Shown here piece by piece: positions 58,945 through 64,000 of a DNA stretch of 64,000 nt. Position 1 is the first letter of the stretch. The number at the start of each line of letters is the position of its first letter. Source of the stretch: Brassica napus (Eukaryota > Streptophyta > Magnoliopsida > Brassicales > Brassicaceae); the NCBI RefSeq assembly GCF_020379485.1, contig NC_063446.1, positions 12,571,597-12,635,596 on the forward strand, given 5' to 3'. The notes under the pieces were generated by a model, which did not search any database, was not told the DNA's origin, and saw nothing but the letters and a program-made list of their open reading frames with translations. The position numbers and the translations under genes are program-made.

Positions 58945-60300
58945 GCATATTCGTATATACATGTATTTTTGGATCTCCGCAAACTTTTTCTCTCTCAACT
59001 TTGTCTCGTGTCGACTACTAAAGCCTCATCCGTGAAACCTCCTGTGTGGGAGTGCCACCTAGCCGTTGCCGAAGGGTTTTCTTTTTCCCTTCTCCTTTTT
59101 CTACTTTTCTCATATTCTTCTTTTACTTCTTTTCTGTTTTGTGGTTTTCCTGGAGATCTAGCCTTCACAGCAAAGGACCGCGGCTGGAACCGGGTGTTTG
59201 GTTTTCGATCTCTGGTGCAACTGCGCGGTTGGAGCGGCAGAAGCAGGAATAGGGTAGGATCTTGGGGTTTCGTGGGTGATTCAGATTTTCAGTTGTTCTA
59301 GCTCCTTCGTGAAGCAGCGTCCCGTGGCAGTGGTGGGACAGCTTCTTCTTTATGTCTGCCGTGTGGTGATCTCGATCTACTCTTTTCAGGTCTGCGTGCG
59401 AAGTGGTTACGGTTTTTGGTTGGTGATGCTACCTTGGGGTCTCGGTGTGCCATTGCCTCTTCACAGTCGTCTGGAGAGCTTCAGAGGTTCTCTTAACTCG
59501 AAGCCGTATCTCTGATTGTGGTTCACCTTCGTGTGTTGGTGCTGCTGTCGCAGGTCCGTGGAGATAGGAAGAGTTGTTGCTTGGACTGGTCGTCTATGGC
59601 CAGCTCAATGAAGCTCAAGTGGTCTCTCTCTCCTATGTTCTCTTCTACCCGGTTTGGTTCATGTTCCCCGTTTGAAACTTTCCAGCTTTGTTTCGATGGT
59701 GGTTGCTCTTGATTCTCACTGTTGTCGTTTGTTCCGTTTGTCTCCGGCGCAAGCTTGAGTCTTTGTGAAGTTCACTCTCTTTCTTTTCTCGGAAGCGGCT
59801 CTAGGCAAGGAGGATACACAAGTGTTATGCGGTCTACAGTCTCTCCTCGGTGATTCCTTTTGGTGTGTCAACATATCCCAGTACCTTGGCCGATCAGTTG
59901 CTTTGTCTTGATAGTGTTTTTCGCTGTTCTTTTCAAGTCATAAGAGCTTATTCAGGCTTCTAAGCAACTGTTGCCTCAGCCCGTATTTTAGTCGTTTGTT
60001 GTCTTTAGTTCGTTGGGAGGATGTGCTATGTGCTCTTGGTCTCAGAAGTCGTCAGGTATAATTTCTTGGACCCTCTCCCTACTCAGCACTTTTTATGGTC
60101 TATAGAGTATTCAGCAAGGTGGAAAGTGGGATGCTATAAGCTCCTAACCCGGATAAACTTGGATGAGGTGGTGATGACGAAAGGATCCGGAGTTACACCC
60201 AACAACTTGGTTGTGTACTACGAATAGTTAGATCTACCAAGTTCGATGGTGTACCAAATTTTGCTTGAATAAAAATTATAATGTTTTGTAATGATGTCCA
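58945..60300 (+). other. Unidentified GC-rich block
   Basis: About 1.25 kb (58990-60240) is clearly richer in G/C and in codon-like texture than its surroundings, and ends near an AATAAA-like string (60269). Plus-strand open frames at 58909-59301, 59276-59515 and 59518-59712 are Ser/Phe/Leu/Arg-rich without a domain I know. It may be the untranslated or leader part of a retroelement, or a decayed gene. Confidence 0.4.
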
Positions 60301-60789
60301 TGTGAAGAAGATTGAATCATTCCCCCCTCACCCGCGTCCGTTTTTCTTAGAAAATATTATTTAATTAATTTACCTGTGCAATTTACTATACAACAAATCT
60401 CCGTTTTAGTGAGTAAAAATTACGAATGAGAATAATTGTCACGTTAATTTTATGAGAGATTAAAAGACAGTTTTGCAATCCAATTAAACGCAAAGTTAAG
60501 ATGACGGTTGTCGTCCAAAAAGCATCTTAAGTTGAATAATCATATAAACAATGAAGCTAACCAATTCATTATAAATCTTTGGCTGAAACTTTGTGGCAAC
60601 AAATTTTTTGATAATGTTGAAGCCAGGGATTAGATATAAACTGTTCTGTTTTAGGAATATGATTATATACGAGTATACCTTCAGATGTCCAGAAATAAAC
60701 CTTGCTGGTGAGTCCATTGCGGTCAATGGTTTTAATGGGCCAAACTCACAAGGATAATGGACCGACCCACATTTATAATACTAATATTT

Positions 60790-60867
60790 AATAGCCCAAA
60801 AACTAAAACACATTCCATAGATCTCAAAATCATTTTTTGTCGACTTTCCATTAGTTTTTGGGCTATT
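60790..60867. repeat. 17-bp perfect inverted repeat
   Basis: AATAGCCCAAAAACTAA (60790-60806) is matched exactly inverted at 60851-60867, with a 44-nt spacer. It could form a stem-loop or be the ends of a tiny foldback element. Confidence 0.7.
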
Positions 60868-61039
60868 ACATATTTCTGCATTTACAATAAGATTCATCAA
60901 CCTACACGTAATTTTGAAAAAATATAGAGGGGATTTAAATTTTATCACAAATTTGATATCATTTTTAAAATTTACCCTTAAAAGATTTTTTAAATACTTA
61001 AAATTTGTGACAAAAAATAAATTAACCCTACTGCATTGC

Positions 61040-61370
61040 AACTTTAGTTTTAGGCCACTAAAATTGCAATGCAGTTTTAGGCCATCAAAAATTCAGAACC
61101 ACACAATACTGGACCGAAACTTCTTGCAAATCGCAATGGTGATGAAACGTCAACGCAATACAATCGTCACATTAATATCCTAATTAAATTTATTTGCTTT
61201 CAGGCTTCAGTAAGAAAGTTACACTAATCAATGTGGCAATGTGTTCTTACAATTATATGTATTTATTAAAATTTCTGTTAAATACCACATTTTATATTTT
61301 CTTTCCAATTATTCACAATTTTCTTTCAAATTTAAAACACATTACATGAAGGTTTCTGACAACTGTTTTT
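61040..61370 (+). repeat. Paralogous copy of the 17.7/19.7-kb repeat, without the Helitron
   Basis: 61040-61175 matches 17700-17899 and 61185-61370 matches 19652-19820, joined here by a few bases, while the other copy has the RING-carrying Helitron between the two halves. Confidence 0.8.
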
Positions 61371-61558
61371 AAAACCCCTTTTAAAAATGTTTAGAAATCT
61401 GTAGAAAATCTTTAGAAAAATAATCCGTAGTATTTTTTAGATTTATCAAAATTAAAATTGAAAGTCATAGATAGTACTTTTTTCAAACACTGAAATTGGT
61501 ATTAAATTAATGAAAATAATTAAATTATCATCAGACGCAACTTGAATTTGAAATAAAA

Positions 61559-61592
61559 ATAATATATATATATATATATATATATATTATTT
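61559..61592. repeat. (TA)n microsatellite
   Basis: A TA dinucleotide run lies directly beyond the 3' tail of the minus-strand LINE. Confidence 0.9.
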
Positions 61593-61594
61593 TT

Positions 61595-64000
61595 TGACAG
61601 TGAAAGACTATTCTATTACTCAAAATTAAGGTGAACAACCAATAAAACATAATTCTCTATATAAAGACCTCGCAGTTCTAGGTAAAGAATCTGAAATCTG
61701 ATTTTGCACTCGTAGAATATGAATGATCTTGAAGTTCAGAAAGCATACCTGGTCTCTATCCTCTTCAATTATATTCCAAAGCGTGGCCATGCATGGAGCT
61801 CCTTAATCATGACGATCAAGTCTTTACAGTTCATCCCAAAGCTCTGACATGTCAAATGCTGGAGCATACTCGCTATCGTCCATCGTAGTGCTTCCATTTC
61901 TGAGTGCAAGGGAGACTCTCGCCCTAGGTAATTTCGTGTCCATATAAGTTAAACCTTCCCCAAGTTATCCATCCAAACTCATCCACACCCACTGAAATGT
62001 GTTGTGGATGTCCATGACCCATCTATCATGTAGATACCCAAGCTTAAGACTTGCGGTTCCTCAATACTCTGATTTTGTGGAATAAGTGGCACCAAATTGT
62101 TCGCATTAAACCAGGCTTGACAGTACTCTCAGCATAACGAAGTAGCTCCAACGGATCCCTGTCTATCCCCCAAAAGAGCTTGTCATTTTGGGCCTTCCAA
62201 ATGTATCAGATTATCCAGGGATAAGGATCTATGTCTAATTCTGGCTCGACAATGCTGTTCTTTCTCAAGAATAGATAATCCATATTAGCATGAATACTCG
62301 ACCCTGGGAAGATATCTTAATTCATTAGCGTCGCTGATAGGGACCAAGGTTGCAAAGCTGACGGACATTCGAAAATGGCATGAGTAACAGACTCTTCTTG
62401 TTCTCCACATCATGGACAATAGTTATCACATCTCATATTACGTCATATCAAACTCCTCGCTACTGCCACATGACATGTTATCAATTGCCATATAAGATGA
62501 CATATCTTCTGGGACGCTTTTATAGTCCAAAAAAAGGCTTGAAGCTTAGTTATACTGGGTTCCAGTACCTCATTCTCTTCTTAAGTCTTCAATAAATTTC
62601 GAGCTACTCAATATCCAGCTTTAATTGTGTGTTGACCATTCTTAGTATAGTTCCAACTAAATGTATTACGGCGATGAGTTGAGTTTATGGCCAAACTTCT
62701 TATGAAAGGTATATCAGCAGGGCCAACATAATCCTCCAGTAGTCGAACATTCCATTCCTTCGATTCTTGATTAATAAGGTCGCTAACTCTCATGTTTGGG
62801 TGCAAAACTAGGGTTGAAGGGCGAGTTGGTCTAGCTGGTGTTGTAGGGATCCAAGGATCCTCCCACACCTTAACCTCATATCCATAATGTATCTTATGTC
62901 TAATTCTCAATAGCAATAGTTTTCGAGCCGCTGAAATACTTGTCCACACATAGAATAAACTGCTTACATAGGTTATTCGTAAACAAGAACTCATTCTGTA
63001 TTATCTCCCCGTCAAAACTCGAGCCACTAAAGAATCAATGAATTGAATTAGCCTTCATAGTTGTTGTGCTGATAAAACCAGGTTGAACTCATGGATCATA
63101 CGGAAACCAATCTCATCCTCCTTTGGTAAACAGAGTTTTTTTTATTTTGCCCAGCGAATTCCTCTTTTTGGGGGGGTTTGAGCTTCTCCAAAATTGTGCA
63201 ATGACACTCGCGAGGTTCTCACATATCTCCAGCGGGAGCAAGAAGTTAGACATAACATATGTCAGAAGAGTTAACAAGATATATTTAATAAAAACTTATG
63301 TTCCTTCTTTTGAAAGTCATATACTCGTCCATCCATTCACTCTATGCATTAATTTGTCCTGGAGAAATGTGAGGATTTTGCATTTGATCCGATAATATCT
63401 TCAAGAATTCCTAAGTACGTCCCCATTCCTCTTTCATTCTGGATTCCAAATGTATCTTTAATCTGATGTCTTACATTTGCGTTGATCCTCTTACCAAAGA
63501 GTAGAGAGGATTTCTTAAAATTAATACATTGGCCTGATGCTTTTCTGTATTTCCTAACTACTTTCATCACTTCTTCACATTCATGGGGCTCCGCCTTACA
63601 GAAGAAATGCTATCATCAGCAATGAGAAGGTGAGATACTGAGGGACACGCGCGTGTAACATATTATCTTCCCTTGGTTCTCTGCATGATTAATAAGGCTA
63701 ACGAGCGCTTATGTGCATAGAATATAAATGAAAAAAAGACAAAAGATCTCCTTGACATAGACCTTTCTATGGAACAATATTTCTCCTTGGTTGTCCATTC
63801 ATATGCTCCTTGTATTTAACCAAGGTGATACATCGCATTGTCCAGGTAATCCAAAATTTTGAGAATCTCATCTTTCTCATAACTGCTTCAATGAACGACC
63901 ACTCCATCTTATCATACACTTTACTCATATCTATTTTTATGGTCATCTTTTTATTACGTCCACTTGGTTTAGTTCACAGAGCATGGAATATTTTTGGGAA
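61595..64000 (-). mobile_element. LINE (reverse transcriptase to RNase H), running off the right edge
   Basis: Minus strand from 64000: reverse transcriptase fingers and palm (a SKVYDKMEWSF-like motif near 63910, then QINFKK-type CINFKKSSLLFGKR near 63510-63470), connection domain (MGTYLGI near 63420), a VKVWEDPWIPTTPARPTRP stretch (62860-62800), zf-RVT region and an RNase H tail (VQNQISDSLPRTARSLYRE near 61715-61660). It ends CACTGTCAAAAAA at about 61600. Frames are broken repeatedly. Subfamily differs from the LINE at 38084. Confidence 0.85.

Overview
The window looks like nuclear DNA of a crucifer, most likely the Brassica lineage. It is AT-rich, has spliced genes with GT-AG introns, and its recognisable proteins read like close relatives of Arabidopsis genes. 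About two thirds is transposon sequence or decayed intergenic DNA. Only one gene looks fully intact: a JOX4-like jasmonate-induced 2-oxoglutarate/Fe(II) dioxygenase (33545-36499, minus, three exons). A second long gene, a GDPDL2/SNC4-like receptor kinase (21198-26371, plus, eight exons), has well-kept splice sites. It carries an in-frame stop before its membrane segment and a frameshifting deletion in the kinase, so at most a secreted ectodomain could be made. Layout: 1-4250 LINE on the minus strand, its ORF1 split by a solo LTR; 4251-15180 gene-poor DNA with three non-coding Helitrons, a MULE-like MITE and LINE debris; 15185-15960 copia LTR plus internal tail; 16231-16960 gibberellin 2-oxidase pseudogene; 17900-19588 Helitron carrying a broken RING-H2 gene piece; 20333-20824 short hAT-like element; 21198-26371 the GDPDL2/SNC4-like gene; 26530-30748 an RsmH/MraW-like C-terminal fragment followed by an argininosuccinate lyase pseudogene, in the order I recall for Arabidopsis At5g10910-At5g10920; 31672-33335 Helitron end and a SINE; 33545-36499 JOX4; 38084-40384, 44160-44830 and 45120-46100 LINE pieces; 40844-43013 probable Helitron; 46669-46916 Stowaway MITE. 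The right third is a nest. A minus-strand Ty1/copia element with 280-bp LTRs (54204-58944) has a 5.1-kb non-coding MULE (49108-54203) inserted into the last nine bases of its 3' LTR. That MULE has a 9-bp target duplication, degenerate terminal repeats and about 45-50 copies of a CGGCTGAGTTA-like motif, an organisation like the VANDAL family. It is the most unusual object in the window. After it come an unidentified GC-rich block, a paralogous empty site of the RING Helitron (61040-61370), and another minus-strand LINE running off the right edge. A recurring theme is very small insertions (about 10-23 nt, A-tail only) flanked by 7-16 bp duplications, as abortive target-primed reverse transcription would leave. 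I count at least seven separate sites plus a nested cluster. There is no operon-like organisation. The genes are independent, and the only functional links are hormonal: JOX4 (jasmonate hydroxylation), the GA2ox remnant (gibberellin inactivation) and the SNC4-like gene (immune receptor).
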